From Urophycis tenuis (lineage: Eukaryota; Chordata; Actinopteri; Gadiformes; Phycidae): a DNA stretch of 64,000 nt. Location: contig JAXIVH010000426.1 in the NCBI GenBank assembly GCA_036785325.1, positions 27,501 to 91,500 of the forward strand, given 5' to 3'. Positions 1-40,957 of this stretch are shown here, one piece after another. Position numbers and translations under genes: made by a program. The notes beneath the pieces were generated by a model that was not told the DNA's origin, searched no databases, and saw only the letters and a program-made list of their open reading frames with translations. Within the stretch, counting starts at the first letter, position 1; every line of letters starts with the position of its first letter.

Positions 1-4458
<4,458 letters not shown>

Positions 4459-4479
4459 GCTGTCTGGGAGAGAGACATA

Positions 4480-4494
4480 GGGTTACATAGGAGG

Positions 4495-4592
<98 letters not shown>

Positions 4593-4607
4593 GGGTTACA
4601 TAGGAGG

Positions 4608-4685
<78 letters not shown>

Positions 4686-4701
4686 GGGTTACATAGGAGG
4701 T

Positions 4702-4786
<85 letters not shown>

Positions 4787-4803
4787 GGGTTACATAGGAG
4801 GTG

Positions 4804-4865
<62 letters not shown>

Positions 4866-4880
4866 GGGTTACATAGGGGT
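4480..4880. repeat. Composite (AG)n array with fixed spacers, left arm
   Basis: Blocks of (AG)n separated by a conserved spacer containing acatagggttacatagg and gtgga; five spacers are seen. It lies immediately upstream of the cul9 start exon (minus strand). The right arm has the mirror at 16110-16395 with a different block length and order. Confidence 0.9.
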
Positions 4881-6253
4881 AGAGAGGAGAGAAAGACTAA
4901 ACAATTTTACAGAGGTATATCATGGCAGAGGAAAGAAGGACAAAGAGAGAGAGAAATAGAAAGTGAGTTAGAGAACGAGGAGGAGGGAACGAGGGCGACA
5001 TGCAGATAAAGAACACCAGCCCGCATACACACTAAGCACCAAGTCCAGCCCAGCACAAACACATCACCCATCACCCCTTCCTGTCACAGACAGCTAGCTC
5101 AGAGCTGACGCCACCTTTCAGTCCCCGTGTAGCACCACACTTTGAAGATGTTCACTCTACTCCAACACCTTTTGTCGCCCAGCCCACCTCCACGGTTAGC
5201 CCCCCACTGAGGGGGCCGCCTTGGTGAAGGTGAGGTCAGGGAGGACGGAGACAAGTGGGGGAGACTGAGGGAGGGGGCTTGACCACAGGTGGGTGTGCGT
5301 GATGTCATCACATCACATCACATCCACCTGCCAGGGGGTCAATATATAACAAATAACAAAATGGACGGTTTGATTAACAACCCATCATCTAACCTCTACT
5401 CACTACTAACAATCACCCACAATGTCACAATGTCAGGCCTCCGGACTGCTGTGAATCCCTCAACAATTCTAGGTTTTCTCGTTCAGCGATACAATCATTT
5501 AGTTTGTTTCCTTTGGTTGATATTAGTACACGTGTCATGTAGAGTGGACCAACTCTCTGAAGAACTACACCCTTTATTATGTGCCTTACTTGCTTGTCAG
5601 TGTCACGCAACAATGGGGAAGTTGATTCAGAGATAACATTTGCCTGAACAATCTTAACAGAACCTGAACATCAAGTAAACATAAGGCCAAAAGTGTGAGG
5701 CAAGATGCTGTGTCAATGACTCCAGGTGTGTGAACACCTGGAGGCTGACCTGCAGGACTGTCCACCTGGAAGTCGACCTGCAGGCCCGTCTAACACCTGG
5801 AGGGGGACCTGCAGGCCCGTTTTAACACCCGGAGCAGCTTCTCGACTGACCATGGCTGGAAGTTGGTGGCTGGCTAGTTTACAGTACTGACAACAGAAAA
5901 AGACCCCTGGACCCAAAGACTGGCACACGGTCCGCTGGTCTGGAACTTGTTCCGCATCTCAGGGAGGCAGTTAATGTTTCACCAAGTGTCACAGAATCGC
6001 CCCCATCCCGCCCGACACCACCAGCTCGGAGGGCACCCACTGTGCCACTCAGCTGTCCTACCAGTGGGTCGTGACGCGGCTGGGTGCCAGGTCTCCCGGA
6101 GGAGGTCCATCTGACGGGGGGAAACCACGAAACTCCCCGGGCAAGGCGAGGCGTGTCAGGCCCGCCCAGGTCGCCCCAGTCCGGGTCTGACGTGGAGCCG
6201 CCGGCCTGCGGAACCCTGACACTAAACCAAGAGCCCCGGCCGCCCCGTCTTAC

Positions 6254-6410
6254 CTGCCGTAGTGTCACAGACTTTATTCTGATGTTCCTCGTGTTGTGGA
6301 CCGTCGGGAGGTTTCGTTTCAGCCCGTTGTGTGCTGGAGTCTCTCCGGTAGACCGTACTGCGCACTGGGCCACTCTTCTTCTGCGGGAGAGACTGGAGAA
6401 AGGGCGCTCT
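6254..6410 (-). other. cul9: Putative non-coding first exon of cul9, left-arm copy
   Basis: The coding start exon of cul9 has a splice acceptor five bases before its ATG, so an upstream untranslated exon must exist. A good donor (complement: cggcag then gtaaga) lies at 6253/6254 and is preceded by a GC-rich stretch reaching to about 6410, next to an AT-rich region. The 5' end is a guess. The mirror exon is at 14594-14750. This is inferred from splice signals only. Confidence 0.35.
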
Positions 6411-6929
6411 ATCGCCCCCGCTAAGCTTAGGTATTACAATGTTTCACAGTTATTATAGTTCTATATTATTATACAGTGATACTGTATTATTATTAGATTT
6501 TATATATTATATATTATTATACAGTCATCACAGTTCTTTCTATATTATTACACTATATTATATTAGCTCTCCAATCTTCTTTTTAGTTTAGATTTTTTTG
6601 TATATTAGTATATACATTATATTTGTTTTATTACATTGTATTATGTTACATTATATTATATTATATTACATTATCATATTATAGTATTCCCGCAACCCTG
6701 GCAGTCATTGTGCATTTTTCTGCCCACTTATTGAATTGTTTCAATATCTCAATCATCCACAAATGTTGCTCATTTTACACACTTCTTTTGTCTGATATTA
6801 AATATATATATTCAATTGCTGGATAAATGTTCGTGTTCAACTTTGTCATGAATGCTGCAATGCTGCAGTGGTAACCTGAGGGACTCCGTCCTGAACAACA
6901 GGGGTCGCTGTTTCCTCATTTAGGGACGT

Positions 6930-7125
<196 letters not shown>

Positions 7126-7744
7126 TTATTGTTATGTATCATGTTGTTTCTGATTTTACTGTCCGTTGCCGTGGCATACGTGTTCCCTGTGAATCGTGGG
7201 TCCAGGTAGACTCTGACCCAGAAGCCAGGCAGGTCCACTTGGCTCCATAACAGCGGTGGACAGGCTTTAGGCCATGCGGCCGGGGGAGCCTCGCTCCCTC
7301 CCTCCTGGTCCCCTCCGTGTCCGCTCGGTTCTCACGGTGCGGCGTGCGGGGAACAGTGTGTACTCTGTGGGCTGCTGTGGCACCATGTAGGTCGACCTAC
7401 CCCCAGGACGGAGGACAAGTCCCCCCAACACGGGGCCTTTAGGGAGCAACACTCCTCAGTGTGCATGTCGGGGGACACCTGTCTCTCTAGACTGTGCTGC
7501 AGCCCACCTTGTGTGAGAGAGGAGGTTGTGAAAACCAAGTGTGAGTCGCCTTGCGGGTCTGATTTGTGGCGCAGAGCAACGGTCTGGACGCCAATGTTTT
7601 CTCTCCTGGACCCCCAGCTCTCTTTCACCTTGGAAGGTAAGGCCCTCCAGTCCTAGTGGTACCCTCCGCGGTGTGTCCCACCGGTAGGACCCTCCGTTTG
7701 ACCCACCGCAGACAGAAGTGCACCATGATGACATAGAGGTGAAC

Positions 7745-7834
<90 letters not shown>

Positions 7835-7930
7835 CATTGACGTGTTCTTTTGGCTGTCGAACCGACTCGGTGGTCTCCCTTAGTACACGGGGGTCGCAGT
7901 GTTTTGCCTCCGTTGTAGCGGCTGAGCGTG

Positions 7931-7973
<43 letters not shown>

Positions 7974-8373
7974 CGTGTGTGTGGGGGTGTGTGTGTGAGA
8001 GAGTGTGAGGGTGTGTGGGTGTGTGGGCTCCGTCACAATATCAATATTTATGGAGACGTAAATGTTTTGAGCTTGTGAACCTCAGCTCCCCTGCGTGGGA
8101 ACTCCGTCGGGACGCGGTCAGGAGTTGTGCGTCCACCTCTCACTGAGCGTCCATCACGGTGACACTTCGGTGTGATGTCTGTTTGTTGTGGGGTTGAGGA
8201 AGGGATACAACTGGAACTCGATCCACAAACAAGAACAATGCAAATGTGTTGTGTTGCATTTAAAACGTTTTCTGTGAGATTTTTGATTGACAAGGCAAAG
8301 TCATATCACCTGCCAGATTTAATTGAAACTACAAAGGTCTGTTGGTGTCCCAGCAGCACTGCTTTAAGGGACA

Positions 8374-8405
8374 CTATCTGGTGGTCTCCAACGACCACCA
8401 GATAG
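8374..8405. repeat. Perfect 13-bp hairpin in the SynDIG 5' region, left arm
   Basis: ctatctggtggtc, a 6-base loop, then gaccaccagatag. Conserved at 12659-12690 in the other arm. Confidence 0.85.
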
Positions 8406-8554
8406 GAAATAAAAGACCACTGGGCTTGATTTATCTAGCAGCCATCTTTGTTGTAAGTGTTGGTGTTTAGAACCAAAGATGAACCCAAGATGGCTGCTAG
8501 GTGGACTGGACCCACAGAGCCAGTGTGAAAGTGTGTGCTGGTCCTCCCACACAG

Positions 8555-10538
8555 GAGCTGCCGCCCGGTGCCTGAATGTCCCCCTCCTGTACCACGGGCC
8601 CCCAGCTGTGAGCCAGGAGAACCATGGACAGCAGACCCCGCCAGTGGGGCCCGCGTGAGGAGGTCCAGTCTGTCCCCCGAGGCTCTCCCCCCCCTGGGGA
8701 GAGGGAGGAGGAGGACAAGGAGATGGAGGGGGACAAGAGGAGGACAAGGAGGCGGTGAGGCCTCCGTCAAGCACAACAACGGTCTCATAAACACCCTGGA
8801 GCCCCGACCCCTGGTCTTTTCGGCCCCCCAGTACCAGCAGCTCAAGGGGGCCCCTGGGCCGGCGAACCCCCAGCCCCTGAAACCCTTGTACCCTCCCCCA
8901 ATCCCTGGACCCCTGCTACGCCCCCCCGGGCCTGCCTGCTCCGGGCCTGGATGGGAGGGGACTCCTGCGAGACCACCTTCATCGAGGGCCTGGCCGACCC
9001 GTTCCTCTCCTCCAACTCCTCCTCCTCCTCCTCAGCCATGGAGGCGCTGCTGTTTGCCGACGGGAGGTTCCTGGAGGTTGGCGTGGACGACGGGAAGATC
9101 CAGACGCTGTCGTATGACATGGGCGATGATGAGGACGAGGACGATGATGAAGACTTCCAGGAGCTGGAGGTGAGCAGGACCTCAGGGCCAGCTGATCGGT
9201 CAGAAAAAACACAGTTCAAACATTGTAATGTGTGACTTACTACGAACTTCTGAAGGAGAACACAGGATAGGACAGGAGAACAGAGGCTAGGCGGGGAACA
9301 GAGGCTAGGACAGGAGAACAGAGGCTAGGACGGGGGAACAGAGGCTAGGACAGGAGAACAGAGGCTAGGACGGGGGAACAGAGGCTAGGACAGGAGAACA
9401 GAGCTAGGACAGGAGAACAGAGGCTAGGACGGGGGAACAGAGGCTAGGACGGGGGAACAGAGGCTAGGACGGGGGAACAGAGGCTAGGACAGGAGAACAG
9501 AGGCTAGGACGGGGGAACAGAGGCTAGGACAGGAGAACAGAGGCTAGGACAGGAGAACAGAGGCTAGGACGGGGGAACAGAGGCTAGGACGGGAGAACAG
9601 AGGCTAGGACGGGAGAACAGAGGCCTAGGACGGGGGAACAGAGGCTAGGACAGGAGAACAGAGGCTAGGACAGGAGAACAGAGGCTAGGACAGGAGAACA
9701 GAGGCTAGGACGGGAGAACAGAGGCTAGGACGGGGAACAGAGGCTAGGGACAGGAGAACAGAGGCTAGGACAGGAGAACAGAGGCTAGACGGGGAACAGA
9801 GGCTAGGATGTAGAACAGAGGCTAGGACGGGGGGACAGAGGCTAGGACAGGAGAACAGAGGCTAGGACGGGGGAACAGAGGCTAGGACAGGAGAACAGAG
9901 GCTAGGACGGGAGAACAGAGGCTAGGACGGGGGAACAGAGGCTAGGACAGGAGAGGAGAGGCTAGGAAAGGAGAGCAGAGGAAGTAGATCATTGCAAAGC
10001 AGCTTATGGTGAATGAAACATCATGCTTAAAGCCAATCTCTGGGTGAAAGATTAGCCCACTGGGCTGCTGGGGCAGTGCCACTTTTCACCCTAAAGACCC
10101 CTTTAATCCTCCTGCTACGGCAAGACTCCTGTTACTACAGGGAGAGGGGGAGGGAGGGGAGGGAGGGGAGAGAGAAGGCAAGAGACAGAGGAGGAGAGCG
10201 AAATGATTATACTGTTATTACACTGTGTGGGGCTGTGACAGTGGTTGTGTGGTTGCCGTGGCGACTGGTGTTGTGTTGTGTTGTCATGGTGTGTGGCCGC
10301 CGTGTTGTTGTCCTACGGTTGCCATCGGGTCTGATGGTAACGCTGATGTCTCTGGTTGCCGTGGTGATGGGTTGTCACGGTGACCGTGCGTGTGCTTGCA
10401 GAGCGACTACTCCAGCGAGTCGGAGAGCGAGGACGCGTTCCTACTGACGCCCCCCAGGGAGCACCTGGGCCTCAGTGTCTTCTCCATGATCTGCTGCTTC
10501 TGGCCATTGGGCATCGCTGCTTCTACCTGGCCCACCAG
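8555..10538 (+). CDS. SynDIG1-family (CD225/dispanin) membrane protein, left copy, exons 1-2, frame breaks
   Basis: Two exons of a synapse differentiation-inducing gene 1 (SynDIG1) relative. An acceptor at 8554 opens exon 1; the likely ATG is at 8624 (MDSRPRQW) and the exon ends at 9169. Exon 2 runs 10402-10538. Recognisable blocks are NNGLINT, SAPQYQ, GGDSCETTFIE, DGKIQTLSYDM, an acidic run ending FQELE, then SDYSSESESEDAF and FSMICCFWPLG, the conserved start of the first membrane segment. SynDIG1 is known as an AMPA-receptor-associated synaptic membrane protein. The blocks lie in different frames: exon 1 shifts near 8900 and between the ATG and NNGLINT, and exon 2 lacks one T in the codon for Phe after GIAA (about 10522). 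Exon 3 is not in the window and may lie in or beyond the gap. Single-base homopolymer errors in the assembly explain this more simply than gene death, but decay cannot be excluded. SYNDIG1 fits better than SYNDIG1L or PRRT1. Confidence 0.6.
9252..9970. repeat. 20-bp minisatellite, left arm
   Basis: About 35 copies of a unit built on caggagaacagaggctagga with C/G variants, in the intron between SynDIG exons 1 and 2. The right arm holds a shorter cut-off version (11441-11813). Confidence 0.9.
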
Positions 10539-10729
10539 GTAGGCCCCCACATCATCGAGAAATTCAGGCGTAGCTCTCAGGAAAACACCACGTCCTCCTG
10601 GTTGTGATGACCGTTTACAGGATAGAAGGGTGCAATTATGGAAATCCCAAATTACCTAAAACATTAATCACCAAGCGGCCATCTTGGTTCCAACTGCAGG
10701 TTGGCAGGGGAATAAACTGAATGCTGAAT

Positions 10730-11168
<439 letters not shown>

Positions 11169-11240
11169 AGGTGGGTGGATAAGGAGATCTGGTCTGAGGT
11201 GGTTGACCACACACCCATGAGTCTCCATTAACAACTGAAT

Positions 11241-11440
11241 NNNNNNNNNNNNNNNNNNNNNNNNNNNNNNNNNNNNNNNNNNNNNNNNNNNNNNNNNNNN
11301 NNNNNNNNNNNNNNNNNNNNNNNNNNNNNNNNNNNNNNNNNNNNNNNNNNNNNNNNNNNNNNNNNNNNNNNNNNNNNNNNNNNNNNNNNNNNNNNNNNNN
11401 NNNNNNNNNNNNNNNNNNNNNNNNNNNNNNNNNNNNNNNN
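11241..11440. other. Assembly gap, exactly 200 N
   Basis: The run is exactly 200 long, a conventional scaffold placeholder rather than a measured gap, and sits at the centre of the inverted duplication. Confidence 0.99.
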
Positions 11441-11813
11441 TTCTCCTGTCCTAGCCTCTTCCTGTCTCTTCCCTGTCCTAGCCTCTGTTCCCCCGTCCTA
11501 GCCTCTGTTCCCCCGTCTAGCCTCTGTTCCCCCGTCCTAGCCTCTGTTCTCCTGTCCTAGCCTCTGTTCTCCTGTCCTAGCCTCTGTTCCCCCGTCCTAG
11601 CCTCTGTTCTCCTGTCCTAGCCTCTGTTCCCCTGTCCTAGCCTCTGTTCTCCTGTCCTAGCCTCTGTTCCCCCCGTCCTAGCCTCTGTTCTCCTGTCCTA
11701 GCCTCTGTTCCCCCGTGCTAGCCTCTGTTCTCCTGTCCCTAGCCTCTGTTCCCCCGCCTAGCCTCTGTTCTCCTGTCCTAGCCTCTGTTCTCCTGTCCTA
11801 TCCTGTGTTCTCC
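11441..11813. repeat. 20-bp minisatellite, right arm (truncated by the gap)
   Basis: Reverse complement of the array at 9252-9970. The contig starts inside it, which suggests that the assembly broke in this repeat. Confidence 0.9.
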
Positions 11814-11898
11814 TTCAGAAGTTCGTAGTAAGTCACACATTACAATGTTTGAACTGTGTTTTTTCTGACCGATCAGCTGGCCCTGAGGTCCTGCTCAC

Positions 11899-12511
11899 CT
11901 CCAGCTCCTGGAAGTCTTCATCATCGTCCTCGTCCTCATCATCGCCCATGTCATACGACAGCGTCTGGATCTTCCCGTCGTCCACAGCCAACCTCCAGGA
12001 ACCTCCCGTCGGCAAACAGCAGCGCCTCCTTGGCTGAGGAGGAGGAGGAGGAGTTGGAGGAGAGGAACGGGTCGGCCAGGCCCTCGATGAGGTGGTCTCG
12101 CAGGAGTCCCCTCCCATCCAGGCCCGGAGCAGAAGGCCCGGGGGGGCGTAGCAGGGGTCCAGGGATTGGGGGAGGTACAAGGGTTCAGGGGCTGGGGGTT
12201 CGCCGGCCCAGGGGCCCCTTGAGCTGCTGGTACTGGGGGGCCGAAAAGACCAGGGGTCGGGGCTCCAGGGTGTTTATGAGACCGTTGTTGTGCTTGACGG
12301 AGGCCTCACCGCCTCCTTGTCCTCCCTCTTGTCCCCCTCCATCTCCTTGTCCCTCCTCCTCCCTCTCCCCAGGGGGGGGAGAGCCTCGGGGGGACAGACT
12401 GGACCTCCTCACGCGGGCCCCACTGGCGGGGTCTGCTGTCCATGGTTCTCCTGGCTCACAGCTGGGGGCCCGTGGTGCAGAAGGGGGACATCAGGCACCG
12501 GGCGGCAGCTC
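11899..12511 (-). pseudogene. SynDIG1-family exon 1, right-arm copy, several indels
   Basis: Mirror copy of the exon at 8555-9169. The donor is at 11898/11899, the acceptor at 12511/12512 and the likely ATG at 12443. NNGLINT, SAPQYQQLKG, GGDSCETT and DGKIQTLSYDM are all present but separated by frame shifts. Compared with the left copy it differs by single-base changes in C, G and A runs and by one inserted A in the LEVGVDDG codons. In this copy the stretch SLDPCYAPPGLLLRAW runs in frame into the SCETT block, which the left copy breaks, so neither copy alone gives the true reading frame. Labelled pseudogene for the frame breaks; sequencing or assembly error is as likely. The gene lies divergent to cul9. 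Confidence 0.5.
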
Positions 12512-12658
12512 CTGTGTGGGAGGACAGCACACACTTTCACACTGGCTCTGTGGGTCCAGTCCACCTAGCAGCCATCTTGGTTCATCTTTGGTTCTAAACA
12601 CCAACGCTTACAACAAAGATGGCTGCTAGATAAATCAAGCCCAGTGGTCTTTTATTTC

Positions 12659-12690
12659 CTATCTGGTGGTCGTTGGAGACCACCAGATAG
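12659..12690. repeat. Perfect 13-bp hairpin, right arm
   Basis: Mirror of 8374-8405 with the same 13-bp arms and 6-base loop. Confidence 0.85.
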
Positions 12691-13229
12691 TGTCCCTTAA
12701 AGCAGTGCTGCTGGGACACCAACAGACCTTTGTCGTTTCAATTAAATCTGGCAGGTGATATGACTTTGCCTTGTCAATCAAAAATCTCACAGAAAACGTT
12801 TTAAATGCAACACAACACATTTGCATTGTTCTAGTTTGTGGATCGAGTTCCAGTTGTATCCCTTCCTCAACCCCACAAACAAACAGACATCACACCGAAG
12901 TGTCACCGTGATGGACGCTCAGTGAGAGGGGACGCACAACTCCTGACCGCGTCCCGACGGAGTTCCCACGCAGGGGAGCTGAGGTTCACAAGCTCAAAAC
13001 ATTTACGTCTCCATAAAATACTGATATTGTGACGGAGCCCACACACCCACACACCCTCACACTCTCTCTCTCTCTCTCTCTCTCACACACACCCCCCACA
13101 CACACTCTCACACACACACACTTCCACACACGCTCACACACACGCTCAGCCGAGGCAAAACACTGCGACCCCCGTGTACTAAGGGAGACCACCGAGTCTG
13201 TTCGACAGCCAAAAGACACGTCAATGTCA

Positions 13230-13322
<93 letters not shown>

Positions 13323-13945
13323 AATCGTTCACCTCTATGTCATCATGGTGCACTTCTGTCTGCGGGTCTGCGGTGGGTCAAACCGGAGGGTCCTACCGGT
13401 GGGACACACCGCGGAGTACCACTAGGACTGGAGGGCCTTACCTTCCAAGGTGAAAGAGAGCTGGGGGTCCAGGAGAGAAAACATTGGCGTCCAGACCGTT
13501 GCTCTGCGCCACAAATCAGACCCGCAAGGCGACTTGGTTTTCACAACCTCCTCTCTCACACAAGGTGGGCTGCAGCACAGTCTAGAGAGACAGGTGTCCC
13601 CGACATGCACACTGAGAGTGTTGCTCCCTAAAGGCCCCGTGTTGGGGGGACTTGTCCTCCGTCCTGGGGGTAGGTCGAACCTACATGGTGCCACAGCAGC
13701 CCACAGAGTACACACTGTTCCCCGCACGCCGCACCGTGAGAACCGAGCGGACACGGAGGGGACCAGGAGGGAGGGAGCGAGGCTCCCCCGGCCGCATGGT
13801 CCTAAAGCCTGTCCACCGCTGTTTTGGAGCCAAGTGGACCTGCCTGTCTTCTGGGTCAGAGTCTACCTGGACCCACGATTCACAGGGAACACGTATGCCA
13901 CGGCACGGACAGTAAAATCAGAAACAACATGATACATAACAATAA

Positions 13946-14073
<128 letters not shown>

Positions 14074-14593
14074 GTCCCTAAATGAGGAAACAGCGACCCC
14101 TGTTGTTCAGGACGGAGTCCCTCAGGTTACCACTGCAGCATTGCAGCATTCATAACAAAGTTGAACACGAACATTTATCCAGCAATTGAATATATATATT
14201 TAATATCAGACAAAAGAAGTGTGTAAAATGAGCAACATTTGTGGATGATTGAGATATTGAAACAATTCAATAAGTGGGCAGAAAAATGCACAATGACTGC
14301 CAGGGTTGCGGGAATAGTATAATATGATAATGTAATATAATATAATATAATGTAACATAATACAATGTAATAAAACAAAATATAATGTATATACTAATAT
14401 ACAAAAAAATCTAAACTAAAAAGAAGATTGGAGAGCTAATATAAATATAGTGTAATAATATAGAAAGAACTGTGATGACTATATAATAATATATAATATA
14501 TAAAATCTAATAATAATACAGTATCACTGTATAATAATATAGAACTATAATAACTGTGAAACAATGTAATACCTAAGCTTAGCGGGGGCGATA

Positions 14594-14750
14594 GAGCGCC
14601 CTTTCTCCAGTCTCTCCCGCAGAAGAAGAGTGGCCCAGTGCGCAGTACGGTCTACCGGAGAGACTCCAGCACACAACGGGCTGGAAACGAAACCTCCCGA
14701 CGGTCCACAACACGAGGAACATCAGAATAAAGTCTGTGACACTACGGCAG
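14594..14750 (+). other. cul9: Putative non-coding first exon of cul9, right-arm copy
   Basis: GC-rich stretch just downstream of an AT-rich block, ending in a strong donor (cggcag then gtaaga at 14751). It would splice to the acceptor at 16401, giving a 5' leader that ends acagcATG. The start position is not defined by the sequence. Confidence 0.4.
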
Positions 14751-16109
14751 GTAAGACGGGGCGGCCGGGGCTCTTGGTTTAGTGTCAGGGTTCCGCAGGC
14801 CCGGCGGCTCCACGTCAGACCCGGACTGGGGCGACCTGGGCGGGCCTGACACGCCTCGCCTTGCCCGGGGAGTTTCGTGGTTTCCCCCCGTCAGATGGAC
14901 CTCCTCCGGGAGACCTGGCACCCAGCCGCCTCACGACCCACTGGTAGGACAGCTGAGTGGCACAGTGGGTGCCCTCCGAGCTGGTGGTGTCGGGCGGGAT
15001 GGGGGCGATTCTGTGACACTTGGTGAAACATTAACTGCCTCCCTGAGATGCGGAACAAGTTCCAGACCAGCGGACCGTGTGCCAGTCTTTGGGTCCAGGG
15101 GTCTTTTTCTGTTGTCAGTACTGTAAACTAGCCAGCTACCAACTTCCAGCCATGGTCAGTCGAGAAGCTGCTCCGGGTGTTAAACGGGCCTGCTGGTCCC
15201 CCTCCAGGTGTTAGACGGACCTGCAGGTCGACTTCCAGGTGGACAGTCCTGCAGGTCAGCCTCCAGGTGTTCACACACCTGGAGTCATTGACACAGCACC
15301 TTGCCTCACACTTTTGGCCTTATGTTTACTTGATGTTCAGGTTCTGTTAAGATTGTTCAGGCAAATGTTATCTCTGAATCCACTTCCCCATTGTTGCGTG
15401 ACACTGACAAGCAAGTAAGGCACATAATAAAGGGTGTAGTTCTTCAGAGAGTTGGTCCACTCTACATGACACGTCTACTAATATCAACCAAAGGAAACAA
15501 ACTAAATGATTGTATCGCTGAACGAGAAAACCTAGAATTGTTGAGGGATTCACAGCAGTCCGGAGGCCTGACATTGTGGGTGATTGTTAGTAGTGAGTAG
15601 AGGTTAGATGATGGGTTGTTAATCAAACCGTCCATTTTGTTATTTGTTATATATTGACCCCCTGGCAGGTGGATGTGATGTGATGTGATGACATCACGCA
15701 CACCCACCTGTGGTCAAGCCCCCTCCCTCAGTCTCCCCCACTTGTCTCCCTCCTCCCTGACCTCACCTTCACCAAGGCGGCCCCCTCAGTGGGGGGGGTA
15801 ACCGTGGAGGTGGGCTGGGCGACAAAAGGTGTTGGAGTAGAGTGAACATCTTCAAAGTGTGGTGCTACACGGGGACTGAAAGGTGGCGTCAGCTCTGAGC
15901 TAGCTGTCTGTGACAGGAAGGGGTGATGGGTGATGTGTTTGTGCCGGGCTGGACTTGGTGCTTAGTGTGTATGCGGGCTGGTGTTCTTTATCTGCATGTC
16001 GCCCTCGTTCCCTCCTCCTCGTTCTCTAACTCACTTTCTATTTCTCTCTCTCTTTGTCCTTCTTTCCTCTGCCATGATATACCTCTGTAAAATTGTTTAG
16101 TCTTTCTCT

Positions 16110-16395
<286 letters not shown>

Positions 16396-16406
16396 TCCCA
16401 GACAGC

Positions 16407-39634
<23,228 letters not shown>

Positions 39635-40451
39635 GGCCCTCCGGGACCTTCTAGGAGTTCTACAACCTTCTGGATCCTTCTAGAGCCCTCTGAACATTCT
39701 AGAACCATCCCGGGCCTTTGGAAGGTTCTAGAACTCTCTTGAACCTTCTAGAACCCTCGGAACATTCTAGAACCCAGCACCTTTATGTCATCTCTTGTAT
39801 GTCCAATCAGATCACAGGGCTCTGCCCCTTGCTTCCTGGTCTCCGTGACGATGGATGGGAGGCCGGCACCCCCGGCCCCCCTGCTGCTGCTTCAGCTCCT
39901 GGTGCGCTGCGTTTAGACAAGTTTGTTCCTGCACCTGTCAGGCGCCGGTTGACGGTTGAAACTGAGTTTGCGTTTAGAGATGCTTTTTTTTTTTATCTTC
40001 ACAAGTCACGGGTCTTGCCTTTATTTAGCCTTTATTTTTACTTACATGGAGATTTTCCAATATTTTCAGAATGAAGAAAAGTTTGCTTCATATCGTTCAG
40101 AGGGAAATCTGTTTTGTGGTTCCGCTTTGCAAGTGCTTGTCATTTAAAGAACGCTGGTTGTTTGTGCGTCTAAGAGCTAATGTGTCAACAACAAAAAAAA
40201 CCTTGGATGCAAACCTAGGATGTAGATCCCTCTCTGTGCTGAGGGCTCGTCCTGGAATACAGCTGCTGCAATAACATGTTAATCACCTGCTCTCATTCTC
40301 ACCAAGCAAAAAACATGTTATGTGCTACTTTTATGTTTGGCCATTACAACAGTTGTGGGACGTTTGGATGCACTAACATGTACTCCAGTTATTGGATATC
40401 TAAAATTCCATGAGCTCTTTCTTTACTTAATATTTCACCATAACAATTAAA
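39635..40451 (+). terminator. cul9: cul9 3' UTR and putative poly(A) signal
   Basis: No exon is seen after the TGA at 39632. An ATTAAA at 40446-40451 is the best poly(A) signal before the next gene. The UTR holds the TTCTAGAA array at its start and is otherwise AT-rich. Confidence 0.45.
39692..39772 (+). promoter_or_regulatory. Four perfect heat-shock-element-like sites in the cul9 3' UTR
   Basis: The pattern GAA-2-TTC-2-GAA occurs four times without mismatch: 39692-39704, 39721-39733, 39741-39753 and 39760-39772, inside a degenerate array of the palindrome TTCTAGAA. This is the three-unit HSF1 consensus. The site lies just after the cul9 stop and about 1.2 kb before the start of the cold-shock-domain gene. 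Function is inference; it may be only a simple palindromic repeat. Confidence 0.4.
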
Positions 40452-40741
40452 AGCTGTTTCTGCTACATGACTGGCTCCCTTTGGTTTGGTGGTCATTACA
40501 AAGCATTGGTTTCATGTTATTTGAGTGTCATTTATTATTGTTACTTTTATGATGTAACAATTTAATATAGATTACTGATGGGGTAATGTTTAAATGTTGA
40601 CAGTGATTCTTGTTTCAAAATGAATGAATGTATAGATAATAACAATATCTGTGTGAACCAGGTAGTTCATAGATGGTTCACAGACCATTCACACTGGAGT
40701 CTGGGCGTTAAAAGTATGGTTAAAAGCATAGACGTGTCGAC

Positions 40742-40957
40742 GTCACATGTGACTTTTATTTTGAAAAGACAGTCAACAGAGATGTCACTTCCGCTATGAA
40801 CATTTCCGCTGTTGCATGCTGCCGAAAAGTAGACGTATTCCTTCAGTTCCCCTATTTTAGACTACGTTAGGCTAGTCTAGGTTAATCAGGAACCCTACAG
40901 TGTTCTGTTTGTGTCGACTGGCCTGCATGCTGGCGTGCACGCACTCAGTCCAGTAGG
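40742..40957 (+). promoter_or_regulatory. Putative promoter and 5' UTR of the cold-shock/SGNH gene
   Basis: Between the cul9 poly(A) signal and the ATG at 40958 lie a palindromic E-box (tcacatgtga, near 40743) and two ETS-type motifs (cacttccgc at 40786-40794 and atttccgct just after), typical of housekeeping TATA-less promoters. The transcription start is not defined. Spacing from cul9 is only about 0.5 kb, head to tail. Confidence 0.35.

Noticed and set aside
4590..4870. Interstitial telomere repeat from TAGGGTTA
   Set aside because: Only one telomere-like unit occurs per spacer, not tandem TTAGGG.
8842..9219. Antisense frame of poly-Ser over the SynDIG exon
   Set aside because: Shadow of the acidic coding run. 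SynDIG homology is on the other strand.
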